DNA of 35,327 nucleotides, from the NCBI GenBank assembly GCA_016795295.1, contig JAEUHP010000246.1, positions 1-35,327 on the forward strand, read 5' to 3'. This document shows positions 16,753 to 24,979 of this stretch, piece after piece (within the stretch, counting starts at the first letter, position 1; each line of letters opens with the position of its first letter). Source of the stretch: Planctomycetota bacterium. Its GTDB lineage: Bacteria; Planctomycetota; UBA1135; UBA2386. The notes beneath the pieces were generated by a model that saw nothing but the letters and a program-made list of their open reading frames with translations, made no database searches and was not told the origin of the DNA. The position numbers and the translations under genes were made by a program.

Positions 16753-18209
16753 ACAGTCTCGCGCACCTCGTGCTCCTGGGCTGGATCCCGGCGTGCCTCG
16801 TGCTGTGCGCCGTGCTCGGTGCTCGCGTCGGGGTGGCGGCGGCTCTGGTCGGTGGGCCGATGTTCTTGCCGGTCCTGAACCTCGACTTGCCCGGGCCGCT
16901 GGACCTCGGCAAGGCGGAAGCGACCAGTCTGGCGCTGCTGTTCGCGGTGCTGGTGTTCGATCCGCCGCGGCTGTCCGCCTACCGATTCCGGCCGATCGAT
17001 CTGTTGTTCCTCGGCTGGGTGGTCTCCGGATCGACCGCCTCGCTGGCCAACGACCTCGGCGTGTACGACGCCTTCGCCACGGCGCTCAACCGTCTGGTGC
17101 GTTGGGGCATCCCGTACTGGATCGGCACCGTCTACTTCGGCTCGCGCGAAGGGCTGCGGCTGGCGCTGTGGGCCCTGTTCCTGGGGGCGTTGGCCTACAT
17201 GCCGTTGGTGCTGTTCGAAGTGCGCATGAGCCCGCAGTTGCACTACCTGGTCTACGGGGCGAGCCAGCACTCGTTCGAACAGACGATCCGCGGTGGCGGC
17301 TACCGACCGATGGTGTTCATGGCGCACGGTCTGGAGCTGTCGCTGTGGATGTGCGCCGGCGTGGTCGCGGGGTTCGTGCTGTGGCGCTCGCACCGCGGTC
17401 GCGCCCCGCTCGGGCTGCCGGTGGGTGCGGCGCTCCTTTCGCTGGCGGTGACGGCGGTGCTGTGCAAGTCCACCGGCGCCATCCTGCTGGGCCTGATCGG
17501 CGTGGTGGCTTCCTTGCCGCTGTTCCGGAGCTTCGCCTGCCACGCGCTGATGGGCTTCGTCCCGGTGTTCATGCTGGTCCGCCTGTTCGGCAGCGGCGCG
17601 CTGGAGCGCACCCTGGTCGAACTGTCGGAGTCGATCTCGGACGATCGCGCTGGCTCCTTGCGCTACCGCTTCGAGAACGAACAGCTCCTGCTCGAACGCC
17701 TCTGGCGCAACCCGTGGTTCGGCGCGGGTGGTTGGGACTTCGGCTCCATGGTCGATCCGGAGACCGGCGAGGTCTCCCTCATCACCACCGACAGTTACTG
17801 GATCATCATGGCTGCCACGACCGGGCTGTTCGGTCTGATCGCGACGATCGGCATGCTCTGGCTGCCGGTGGTGCGCGGTTTGCGCCGCCTCACCGCGGCC
17901 GACTGGGAACGCCTGGCTGCTTGCCTGGTGCTCGGCATGCTGATTCTCGACAGCCTCGTCAACGCCTTCGTCCCACCGTATTACATTGCCCTGGCAGGGG
18001 CGCTGGGCCACGTGCCGTTGTGGGAATCGGACCAGCAAGCGGCCGTGCCAACGGCGGCAGCGGCAGCGCCGGACGCGGCCCGGGTCGCGAACGCGGTGGG
18101 CGCGCCAGCACCCGCGGTGGCGGCGCTCGACCCGCTGCGCCAGCCGTTGCGCCCAGGCAGTCGCCGCGACGTGGCGTGGCTGCAACCGCGCAGCGCCCGC
18201 AGCAGTTGA
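16749..18209 (+). CDS. Wzy/O-antigen-ligase-like polytopic membrane protein
   Basis: This 486-residue protein has about ten hydrophobic segments and starts at GTG 16749, which overlaps the stop of the GT2 gene. A long hydrophilic loop around residues 290-350 contains RFENEQLLLERLWRNPWFG, the W/E-rich pattern common to O-antigen ligases and Wzy polymerases just before a TM pair (SYWIIMAATTGLFGLI). Earlier, GGGYRPMVFMAHG corresponds to the membrane-edge loop of the family. Such proteins polymerise or ligate undecaprenyl-linked glycans on the outer face of the inner membrane. About 70 C-terminal residues (Ala/Pro-rich) lie beyond the last TM and look disordered. Polymerase versus ligase cannot be decided here; polymerase is favoured by the Wza/Wzc-like genes nearby. 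Confidence 0.8.
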   Translation: MNSLAHLVLLGWIPACLVLCAVLGARVGVAAALVGGPMFLPVLNLDLPGPLDLGKAEATSLALLFAVLVFDPPRLSAYRFRPIDLLFLGWVVSGSTASLANDLGVYDAFATALNRLVRWGIPYWIGTVYFGSREGLRLALWALFLGALAYMPLVLFEVRMSPQLHYLVYGASQHSFEQTIRGGGYRPMVFMAHGLELSLWMCAGVVAGFVLWRSHRGRAPLGLPVGAALLSLAVTAVLCKSTGAILLGLIGVVASLPLFRSFACHALMGFVPVFMLVRLFGSGALERTLVELSESISDDRAGSLRYRFENEQLLLERLWRNPWFGAGGWDFGSMVDPETGEVSLITTDSYWIIMAATTGLFGLIATIGMLWLPVVRGLRRLTAADWERLAACLVLGMLILDSLVNAFVPPYYIALAGALGHVPLWESDQQAAVPTAAAAAPDAARVANAVGAPAPAVAALDPLRQPLRPGSRRDVAWLQPRSARSS

Positions 18210-18446
18210 GGGTGCGTCGCATCCTGGGGCCGATACGGCTACCATCGTTGGTCCAGCAGCGAGACCGCGCGTGTCGCCAATGCCGCCGATGGTTCGGTCC
18301 GAAGCACTCCCTGAGCCGCAGCCACTGGCTGCCACCCAGTCGATACACCGGTCATGCTCGAGATCTGCACCATCGAGGGTTCTGGCCCTGTTCCGGCGCC
18401 TGAGCGGCACTGCGACTCTCTTCCCCGTCGAAGCCCCCTGCCCCGC

Positions 18447-20438
18447 ATGCCGTCTCTAGCACTCGTGTTGGCTCTGGCCGCCTGTGGCTCCGGTGGTGCT
18501 CTCACCGGCACCGTCGCCGCTCCCGAACTGTCCCTGGCCGGCAGCCAGGATCTCGCCGCGGTCGGCACCCAGGGCACCACGGTCCCTGCCCAGGCCGTGA
18601 CCTACGAGCTCACCAACGTCGGCGACGCCAACCTCGACTGGCAGGTGGTCGCTTCGGCCGGCTGGGTCTCGGTCACGCCGACGGCCGGCATGCTGGCGCC
18701 GCAGGCTTCGGCCACGGTGTCGGTCGCGGTCGGCGCCAGTGCCTCGAGTCTGCCCACCGGCGAACACAACGGCACGCTGCAGTTCCGCAACCTGAACAAC
18801 GGGCGTGGCAACCAGCAGCGGCCGACGACGCTCTCCCTCACCGGCGTGGGCAGCGAACCGATGACCGCTGCGGTGCGCACGACGGGCGTGGCACCGCTGA
18901 CGGTGGTGTTCGACGCGACCACCAGCGGCAACGGCGTGGTGCGCCCTTCGGGCACCCTGCCGGACTTCGCGAGCTTCACCTACGAGTGGAGCTTCGGCGA
19001 TCCAGCCAGTGGCACGTGGCCGCACAACGGCAAGTCCAAGAACACCGGCACCGGTTGGATCGGGGCGCACGTCTACGAAGTCCCCGGTGCTTACCGGGCC
19101 ACGCTGCGCGTCACCACCGACCAGGGCGTGGTCACCGAATACCATCAGGACATCACCGTCACCGATCCGAACACGGTGTTCGCCGCGCGCACCTTCTACG
19201 TGGCCGCGACCGGCTCCGACAGCAATCCGGGCAGTGAGTCCCAGCCGTTCCAGACGCTGGCGCGCGGCGTGAGCGCGGCGTTCGCGACCAGCCAGCCGAC
19301 CCGGGTTCTGTTCCGGCGCGGCGACACGTTCACGACCGGTACTTCGCAGTCGAGTGGCCAGGGTGCGGCGGCGGTGCTGATCGGCGCCTACGGCACCGGT
19401 GCGAAGCCGGTGCTGCGCATGGGTGGCACCTACGGCGGCATCAACCTGGTGCGCTGGGACGATGCCCGGCTCGTGGACCTCCATCTGGTGGCCACCTCCG
19501 CGTCGAGCATGGTGCAGTATGCGCGTGGCATCTCCATGGGCACGCGGACCACGCTGCTGCGCTGCACCATCGAAGGCTTCCCCAGTGCGCTCGACGGCAG
19601 TGACGTGAACAACGCCACGGCCGCTGAATGCGAACTGCTCAATTCCGCTGAGTACGGCATCTACGCGTATGGCCCCAGCCTCGAACTCGGCAACCACCTG
19701 GCGTTCCTCGGCAATCGCCTCGACCAGGCCAACTTCCATTTGACCCGCTGCTATCTCAACCGCTCGATCTTCCAGGCCAACCTGTACCAGCGCGGCGGAC
19801 TCACGGCGATGGCGTTGGTCGGCCGCACGCAAGCCGCCCCGTCCCAGCTCAACTGCATCGTCGACAACACCTACACCACCGAGACCTTCGACGTGGTGGC
19901 GATGGGGCCGGCGAACAACACGTTCCAGGAGTACGCGCGCGACTACCTGTTCGAAGGCAATCGCTTCACCAGCCGCAACGAGAGCGGCAACTGCATCCAC
20001 ATCCGCGGCTTCCGGACCACCATCCGCAACAACGTCTTCGACGTCACTGGTCGTCAGGCCGTCGACGTCAGCCCTTGGCAGAACAGCGCGATTCCCGCGC
20101 CCTCGGACATCCGCATCGAGCACAACACCGTGTATCGCGGCACGGGGTCGCCCCTGCGTTTCCTCACCGCGAACTCCACCAATCCGACGATTGCGCGCAA
20201 CAACCTGCTCCACTGCGCGCAGGGTTCGGTGCAGGCGGCTTCGGGCACGGTGTCGCTGACGCAGAATCTGACGGCGAACCCGCTGTTCACCGACGCGCCG
20301 GCCGGGGACTTCACGCTGCGGTCGGGCAGCCCGGCGATCGACACGGCGGTGCCGACCACCGTGCGCACCGACTTCGCGCGGCAGCGCCGCCTCGGCAGCG
20401 CGACCAGCGACGTCGGCGCGTTCGAAGCCGGCAACTGA
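18447..20438 (+). CDS. BACON-PKD-beta-helix lipoprotein, possible polysaccharide lyase or epimerase
   Basis: This 663-residue protein begins with a very short signal and a lipobox, LALAAC (Cys13). Domains in order: a BACON-like beta-sandwich (about 25-128), a PKD-type domain (about 135-245, FTYEWSFGDPASGTW, Thr-rich strands, GAYRATLRVTTDQG), and a right-handed parallel beta-helix (about 255-660) entered by ARTFYVAATGSDSNPGSESQ, as in pectate-lyase-like proteins. The beta-helix may cut or epimerise the polymer made by this cluster; no catalytic residue can be fixed. The ATG at 18447 is preferred because the 31 codons back to ATG 18354 have many A/T third positions, unlike the gene; the earlier start would however supply a basic n-region (RRSPLPR). 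A 237-base spacer upstream shows no gene. Confidence 0.78.
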   Translation: MPSLALVLALAACGSGGALTGTVAAPELSLAGSQDLAAVGTQGTTVPAQAVTYELTNVGDANLDWQVVASAGWVSVTPTAGMLAPQASATVSVAVGASASSLPTGEHNGTLQFRNLNNGRGNQQRPTTLSLTGVGSEPMTAAVRTTGVAPLTVVFDATTSGNGVVRPSGTLPDFASFTYEWSFGDPASGTWPHNGKSKNTGTGWIGAHVYEVPGAYRATLRVTTDQGVVTEYHQDITVTDPNTVFAARTFYVAATGSDSNPGSESQPFQTLARGVSAAFATSQPTRVLFRRGDTFTTGTSQSSGQGAAAVLIGAYGTGAKPVLRMGGTYGGINLVRWDDARLVDLHLVATSASSMVQYARGISMGTRTTLLRCTIEGFPSALDGSDVNNATAAECELLNSAEYGIYAYGPSLELGNHLAFLGNRLDQANFHLTRCYLNRSIFQANLYQRGGLTAMALVGRTQAAPSQLNCIVDNTYTTETFDVVAMGPANNTFQEYARDYLFEGNRFTSRNESGNCIHIRGFRTTIRNNVFDVTGRQAVDVSPWQNSAIPAPSDIRIEHNTVYRGTGSPLRFLTANSTNPTIARNNLLHCAQGSVQAASGTVSLTQNLTANPLFTDAPAGDFTLRSGSPAIDTAVPTTVRTDFARQRRLGSATSDVGAFEAGN

Positions 20439-20470
20439 GCCGGGCCGGGGCCGCGCGATGGCGGCCCGGC
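20439..20470. terminator. GC-rich hairpin directly after the beta-helix gene
   Basis: GCCGGGCCG (20439-20447) is the exact reverse complement of CGGCCCGGC (20462-20470), a nine-base-pair stem with a 14-base loop. It begins one base after the stop codon of the beta-helix gene and lies between two convergent genes. No T-tract follows; a candidate bidirectional terminator. Confidence 0.5.
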
Positions 20471-20499
20471 GTCGCTGCGCGGGTGTCCGTGGGGCCCGC

Positions 20500-20541
20500 C
20501 TTCAGGGCACCAGCTTCAGGGCGCCACCTTCAGGGCGCCGA
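20500..20541. repeat. Three 14-base tandem repeats at the end of the GT4 gene
   Basis: Units starting at 20500, 20514 and 20528 share CTTCAGGGCRCC with one base added as spacer. The third unit carries the stop codon (20530-20532) of the minus-strand GT4 gene. Because 14 is not a multiple of three, each copy shifts frame, and each contains a TGA on the minus strand. Confidence 0.7.
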
Positions 20542-21804
20542 CTGCGCCGTTCGCCCAGACTCTGCGGCCAGGCGCGCGTAGAGGTCGCAGTAGAACTTGG
20601 CCTTGGCCGACCACGCGAACGTCTGGGCCCGGCGCCAGGCTTGGTGCCCCAGAGCCTCGAGGGTCTGCGGCGCGTCGCACAGCGACGCCGCGGCTGCCCG
20701 CAACGACGCGACGATCGAGTCGCGGGTGCCGATCGGGGCGCGATGCCCGGCGTCGGCGCAGATCTCCGGCGGGCCGCCGTAGTCGACCACCAGCGGATAC
20801 AGGCCACAGGCCATGGCCTCCAGCAGCGCGCCACCGCCGAATTCGCGGATGCTCGGGAACAAGAACGCATCGTGGTCCCGCATGCCGCGCAGCAGGTCCG
20901 CCTGGGGCAGCCAGCCGGCGAAGTGCACCGCCGCCGACACCCCCGCGGCCGCGACCGCTTGTTGCAGCCGTTGCCGTTCGGGGCCGTCGCCGTAGAGCGT
21001 GAGCTTGGCCCGCTGGTCGCGCAGCATGGGCACCAGGGCCTCCAGGCCCAGGTGCAGGCCCTTGCACGGCACCATGCGCCCGGCCCAGCAGAAGCGCACC
21101 GGCAGGGTGCGCGGCCGCGGCGCGGGTTCGGGATGGGCTGCGGCGTGGATGCCGTTCTCCGGCATCACCAGCGTGCGCGCGCGCAGGCGCTGTGGCACTT
21201 CGTCCAGGGCCGATTTGGCGCCGACCAGGATCGTCGCCGCGTGGTCCAGCGTGCTGCGCGCGGACGGCAACAGCCGGCGCAGGCCGCGGAGTGCCGACCA
21301 GAATTCGCCTTCCCGCCACCGCTCCGCCAGGAAGCCGGCTGGCCAGGCGAGACCGCCGTTCAGCGGCCCGAGCACGAACGGCACGCCGACCGCGCGGCAG
21401 CGCTTGGCCAGCGGGCTCGGGGTCGCCGGGCTGACCGGAGTGATGCGATGTACGACAGCGAACTCCCCGGCGGTGAGCCGCGCCCCAAACGCCCGCCACA
21501 CCAGCCGTTCGAAGTACAGGTAGGCCACCGACGCGAGGCCGGTGCCGAGGGACCACGCCCGTCCAGCGCCGAGGCCGAGGCCCGAGGCGAGACGATGCAT
21601 GGGCCCGGCCACCCGTTCGGAATCGATCGCCGTGAAGTCGCGGCCCTCGACCCAGCCGGCCCGGACCAACGCGTCGCGGTTGCGCACCTGCGTGACCACG
21701 TGTGCGTCGGCCACGCGCCGCAGCGCTTCGGCCTGGTTGAAGCCGACCAGCGGCACGCTGGTCCACTCGGGGTTGGCCGCCTCGGCCAGCAGCAGGATTC
21801 TCAT
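20530..21804 (-). CDS. Glycosyltransferase family 4 (GT-B)
   Basis: This 424-residue protein has N-terminal MRILLLAEAANPEW, a donor-side region FCWAGRMVPCKGLHLGLEAL, and the E-x7-E signature in REFGGGALLEAMACG followed by PLVVDYGGPPEI. It is a retaining nucleotide-sugar transferase without TM, probably adding one residue of the surface glycan. It is transcribed toward the beta-helix gene and away from the Wza-like gene; the 152-base spacer to that gene should hold both promoters, although none can be read. The last bases sit in a 14-base tandem repeat, so the C-terminus may vary between strains. The donor cannot be read. Confidence 0.9.
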   Translation of the reverse strand: MRILLLAEAANPEWTSVPLVGFNQAEALRRVADAHVVTQVRNRDALVRAGWVEGRDFTAIDSERVAGPMHRLASGLGLGAGRAWSLGTGLASVAYLYFERLVWRAFGARLTAGEFAVVHRITPVSPATPSPLAKRCRAVGVPFVLGPLNGGLAWPAGFLAERWREGEFWSALRGLRRLLPSARSTLDHAATILVGAKSALDEVPQRLRARTLVMPENGIHAAAHPEPAPRPRTLPVRFCWAGRMVPCKGLHLGLEALVPMLRDQRAKLTLYGDGPERQRLQQAVAAAGVSAAVHFAGWLPQADLLRGMRDHDAFLFPSIREFGGGALLEAMACGLYPLVVDYGGPPEICADAGHRAPIGTRDSIVASLRAAAASLCDAPQTLEALGHQAWRRAQTFAWSAKAKFYCDLYARLAAESGRTAQSAP

Positions 21805-21956
21805 GCGCGAATCAGGCTGCCGTGGGCGATTTGGCGATCAGGTCGAACATGGTTCGCATCCCTGCAGGCTACGCGAGCTCTGCGCCCCGGCAAAGCGCTC
21901 CGTGGCCGGCGACATTCCCCTTCACCTGGCTGCGGCACGGCGCTATTCCTGCGTCG

Positions 21957-22679
21957 GTGAGGGTGCTCTCGCTCTGGTGGTTCTGCTCGTGGGCCGGCCT
22001 GCTGGCCGGCTGTTCCTCGACCGGCTACTCGATCGCGGATCTGGCCGAAGAGATCAACGCCACCCGCACCGCCGGGCGGGACGTGTTGGCGGTCGGCGAC
22101 ACGCTGCGGATCAGTTTTCCGCTCAAACCGGAGTGGAACACCAGCGTCCGGGTCCATGCGGATGGTCGCGCCGCCTTTCCGCTGGTCGACGAAGTCCAGG
22201 TCGCCGGGCTGACCATCGCCGAGCTCGACACGCGCTTGTCCGCCCTCTACGCCGAGCGGAACTTCGAGAACTCCGACAAGTTGACGGTCGAGTTGCTGTC
22301 CGGGGCCCTGTTCCCCGCGGGCACCACGTTGACTCCGGATGGGGTGTTCGTGATCGGCGATGTGAACACGCCTGGACCGGTGGCCATGAACGGCCGCGCC
22401 TGGACCCTGTTCGAAGCCATCGCCGCCGCGGGCGGCCACCGCAAGGCGACTGCCAATCTCAGCAACACGATCCTGATTCGCCGGTTGGCGACGGGTGCCA
22501 TGCGTTCGTGGCGCCTCGACGCGGACGTCTACCTCTGGGGTGACGTGCCGGCGATCCTCCTGCAGCCGCGCGACATCGTGTTCGTGCCCAACTCGGCGAT
22601 CGACTCGGTCGACATCTGGGTCGACAATTACATTCGTCGGTTGATCCCGCTGCCGACCTTGTTCCCGGCGACGCCCTGA
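21957..22679 (+). CDS. Polysaccharide export lipoprotein, Wza/GumB-like
   Basis: With the GTG at 21957 this is a 240-residue protein with a signal peptide (VRVLSLWWFCSWAGLLAG) and lipobox LLAGC, then the poly-export domain (LAVGDTLRISF, then VHADGRAAFPLVDEVQVAGLTIAEL) and an SLBB-type domain (FVIGDVNTPGPVAMNGRAWTL). It should form or line the outer-membrane pore for glycan export. The frame extends upstream to 21822, but those codons have many A/T third positions and would bury the signal, so the GTG is preferred; no Shine-Dalgarno helps decide. At the C-terminus, YIRRLIPLPTLFP may be the amphipathic outer-membrane helix of Wza-type proteins. Six bases separate it from the Wzc-like gene. Confidence 0.88.
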   Translation: MRVLSLWWFCSWAGLLAGCSSTGYSIADLAEEINATRTAGRDVLAVGDTLRISFPLKPEWNTSVRVHADGRAAFPLVDEVQVAGLTIAELDTRLSALYAERNFENSDKLTVELLSGALFPAGTTLTPDGVFVIGDVNTPGPVAMNGRAWTLFEAIAAAGGHRKATANLSNTILIRRLATGAMRSWRLDADVYLWGDVPAILLQPRDIVFVPNSAIDSVDIWVDNYIRRLIPLPTLFPATP

Positions 22680-22684
22680 TCGTC

Positions 22685-24940
22685 ATGCCGAGCGCACCCA
22701 CTTCGAACGCGTCTGGAATCAAGGCCCTGGTGCCGATCGCCTTCGCCGGCATGTGGCGCGGCCGGCGCTGGATCGTGGCCGCCACCGTCGCCGGCACTCT
22801 GTTCGGGGTGTTCCGTGTGGTGGTCACACCGAGCGAGTACCGGTCGATCGGCAAGCTGTTCGTGCGCCCTGGCCTGCGCGAAGTGGTGGTGCCCGACGCC
22901 GCGTTCGCCGAGGCGGCCAGCAGTTCCGTGCGCGCCTCGGGCAGCCGCGAAGCGATCCTGAACAAGCTGCAAGTGCTCGCTTCGCCCGAACTCTACGAGC
23001 TGGTGGTGCACAAGATCGGGGCGGACGCCGTGCTGGCGCCGTTCAATCCGGTGACCGGCGACGAGAGCGGGGCGAGCTGGCAGACCCGGATGTTCCACGC
23101 GTTCCAAGCGTGGTGGTTCGGTTCTGGTGACGGTGCCGCTGCCGGCGGCAGTGCATCGCCGTCGGGGCCGCCGGTGGATCGCCACCAGCTGGCCAGCAAC
23201 ATCCTGGCGCGTCGGGTGATCATCGTGCCCGAGGCCGGGGCGAGCGTGATCTCGATCTACTACCACGCCAGCTCGCCGGAGCGCGCGCGCATCGTGGTGA
23301 ACGGGGTCCTGGACGCGGCGCGCGAACTGGACCGCAAGGTGTTCGAGACGATGTCCGGCGTGGAGAAGATCGAAGAGGAATACCGTGCCACCGAGGCCCT
23401 CGCCCGCCAGGCGGAGACGGCTTTGCGCGAGTTCCGCGTCGAACGCGACATCTACGACTTCACGGCCCAGCACGACGCGCTGCTGACCTACCTCGGGGCG
23501 TTGAATCGCCAGATCGACGACCTGGATCTCGAGATCCGCGGCAAACAGGGCGAGCTCGCCGCTCTCGGGCCGCTGCTGGCCAGCATCCCACCGACCCGCA
23601 TGGCCACCGAGTCGCAGACGTTCGTGGCCAATCCCGAGTACGCCGCGTGGAGCAGCTTGTTGGTCAGTCTGCGGCAGCAGGCGGTCATGGTCGACGTCGG
23701 CAACACGACGCGCAAGGAACTGCTCCAGGCCGAGATCGCCAACGCCATCGAGCGGCTGAACAAGGAGAAGCCGTTGGTCAAGTCCGACGGCATCCTGGAG
23801 GCCAATCCCGAGCATTTGCGCGTGGCGCAGCGCCAAGCCGACCTCGAAATCGACCTCAAAGGCGCCGAAGCGCGTCGCCAGCAGCTGGTGGTCCTGCGCA
23901 ACACCCAGCGCGGCGAGCTGAACAAGCTCGAAGCCCTCGGCCCGGAGTTCCGCGCGCTCGAGATCGACGCCCGGCAGAAGCGGGCCGCCGCGGACCGCCT
24001 CGCCGAAGGTGCTGCGAACATGCGCGCCGTGCAGCGCCTCGAGCAGCTCAACCTGAGCAACCTGCTGACCCTGCAGAGCGGCACGTTCGAGCCGGACAAG
24101 ATCGCACCCGGGCGCGCCAAACTGGTGGTGTTCGGGTCGGCCGGTGGCGGTGCTGTCGGCACGGCGATCGCGGTGCTGTTGGCTCTGCTCGGCAGCCGCG
24201 TCCGGTTGCGCGCCGACTTGGTGCGCCTGGGCGTGCCCGAGGCCCTGGCGATCCGCAGCCAGCGCGATCTCGGCCCGGTGCCCGCCGACCACCCGAAGCT
24301 CTTGCCGGAGTTCGCCAGTGTGCGCTCCGACATCACGTCGCTGTGGGCGACCCTGCCTTACGACCGCCGGGCCAAGGACGGCTTGAAGATCGCGTTCCTC
24401 GGCTGTGGCGGAGCCGATGCAGGCTGCGCCGCAGCGGCCCTGGCGATCGGTTTGGCCCTGCACGGCGGCGAGCGCGTCGCCTACGTGGCCGGTTCGGGGC
24501 TCGGCGGCTGGCTGGCGCGCACTCTGGGTTTGTCCGAGGCGCAGGGCTGGGCCGACGCGGTGGTCGGGCCGGCGGAAGCGGCCGGGGCGCCCCCGGCACC
24601 GCCGCTGTTGGCCACCCGAGTGCCGGGCTTGGCCTATTGCGCCATGGGCGAGACCTCCGCCCACGACCGTCACCCGTTGGCCGAACCAGCCTTCGCGGCC
24701 ATGCTCGAACGCCTGAGCAGCAGCCACCGCTTCGTGATCGTCGATCTGCCGAGTCTCGCCACCCACCCGGAGACCCGCGCGGTGCTGGGTCTGATCGACG
24801 GCGCCTACGTGGTGGCCCGGGAAGAGGCCACGGCCAAACACGAGCTGCGCACCACGCTGGCGGCGGTTGCCGGTGCGGGAACCAGGCTCATGGCCTGCAT
24901 CCTGCAGGCGGCACCCGACGACCAAGACGGCGAGGCCTGA
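22685..24940 (+). CDS. Wzc-like polysaccharide co-polymerase with degenerate kinase domain
   Basis: This 751-residue protein has a first TM near 27-47, a periplasmic Wzz-like domain with long coiled coils (about 220-450), a second TM (about 483-503), and a C-terminal CpsD-like domain (about 555-751). In a true BY-kinase the Walker A reads G-K-S/T; here the loop GCGGADAGCAAA (573-584) has Cys581 and Ala582 in place of Lys and Ser/Thr. The Walker A' Asp residues are also lost (VAYVAGSGLGG). A Walker-B-like VIVDLPS remains. There is no Tyr-rich tail. So chain-length control is likely but phosphorylation is not. It directly follows the export lipoprotein gene, as in Wza-Wzc pairs. The start is the ATG at 22685. 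A 10-base-pair hairpin follows its stop. Confidence 0.88.
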   Translation: MPSAPTSNASGIKALVPIAFAGMWRGRRWIVAATVAGTLFGVFRVVVTPSEYRSIGKLFVRPGLREVVVPDAAFAEAASSSVRASGSREAILNKLQVLASPELYELVVHKIGADAVLAPFNPVTGDESGASWQTRMFHAFQAWWFGSGDGAAAGGSASPSGPPVDRHQLASNILARRVIIVPEAGASVISIYYHASSPERARIVVNGVLDAARELDRKVFETMSGVEKIEEEYRATEALARQAETALREFRVERDIYDFTAQHDALLTYLGALNRQIDDLDLEIRGKQGELAALGPLLASIPPTRMATESQTFVANPEYAAWSSLLVSLRQQAVMVDVGNTTRKELLQAEIANAIERLNKEKPLVKSDGILEANPEHLRVAQRQADLEIDLKGAEARRQQLVVLRNTQRGELNKLEALGPEFRALEIDARQKRAAADRLAEGAANMRAVQRLEQLNLSNLLTLQSGTFEPDKIAPGRAKLVVFGSAGGGAVGTAIAVLLALLGSRVRLRADLVRLGVPEALAIRSQRDLGPVPADHPKLLPEFASVRSDITSLWATLPYDRRAKDGLKIAFLGCGGADAGCAAAALAIGLALHGGERVAYVAGSGLGGWLARTLGLSEAQGWADAVVGPAEAAGAPPAPPLLATRVPGLAYCAMGETSAHDRHPLAEPAFAAMLERLSSSHRFVIVDLPSLATHPETRAVLGLIDGAYVVAREEATAKHELRTTLAAVAGAGTRLMACILQAAPDDQDGEA

Positions 24941-24942
24941 CC

Positions 24943-24965
24943 GCACCGGCGGCTTCCGCCGGTGC
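24943..24965. terminator. Perfect 10-bp hairpin between convergent genes
   Basis: GCACCGGCGG (24943-24952) and CCGCCGGTGC (24956-24965) pair fully around a CTT loop. It sits three bases after the Wzc-like stop (24940) and 15 bases before the convergent GT2 stop (24980). It is the best terminator candidate in the window, usable in both directions. Confidence 0.65.
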
Positions 24966-24979
24966 CGCCCCGTCTTCCA

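Noticed and set aside
20500..20541. Possible CRISPR array
   Set aside because: Units are 14 bases and directly adjacent, with no spacers and no cas genes.
24371..24937. Calling the Wzc-like protein an active tyrosine kinase
   Set aside because: The Walker A lysine and Walker A' aspartates are missing and there is no tyrosine-rich tail.
22628..24946. A 772-codon frame exactly opposite the Wzc-like gene
   Set aside because: Full antisense cover, but the translation has no domain, whereas the plus strand has clear Wzz and CpsD-like features.
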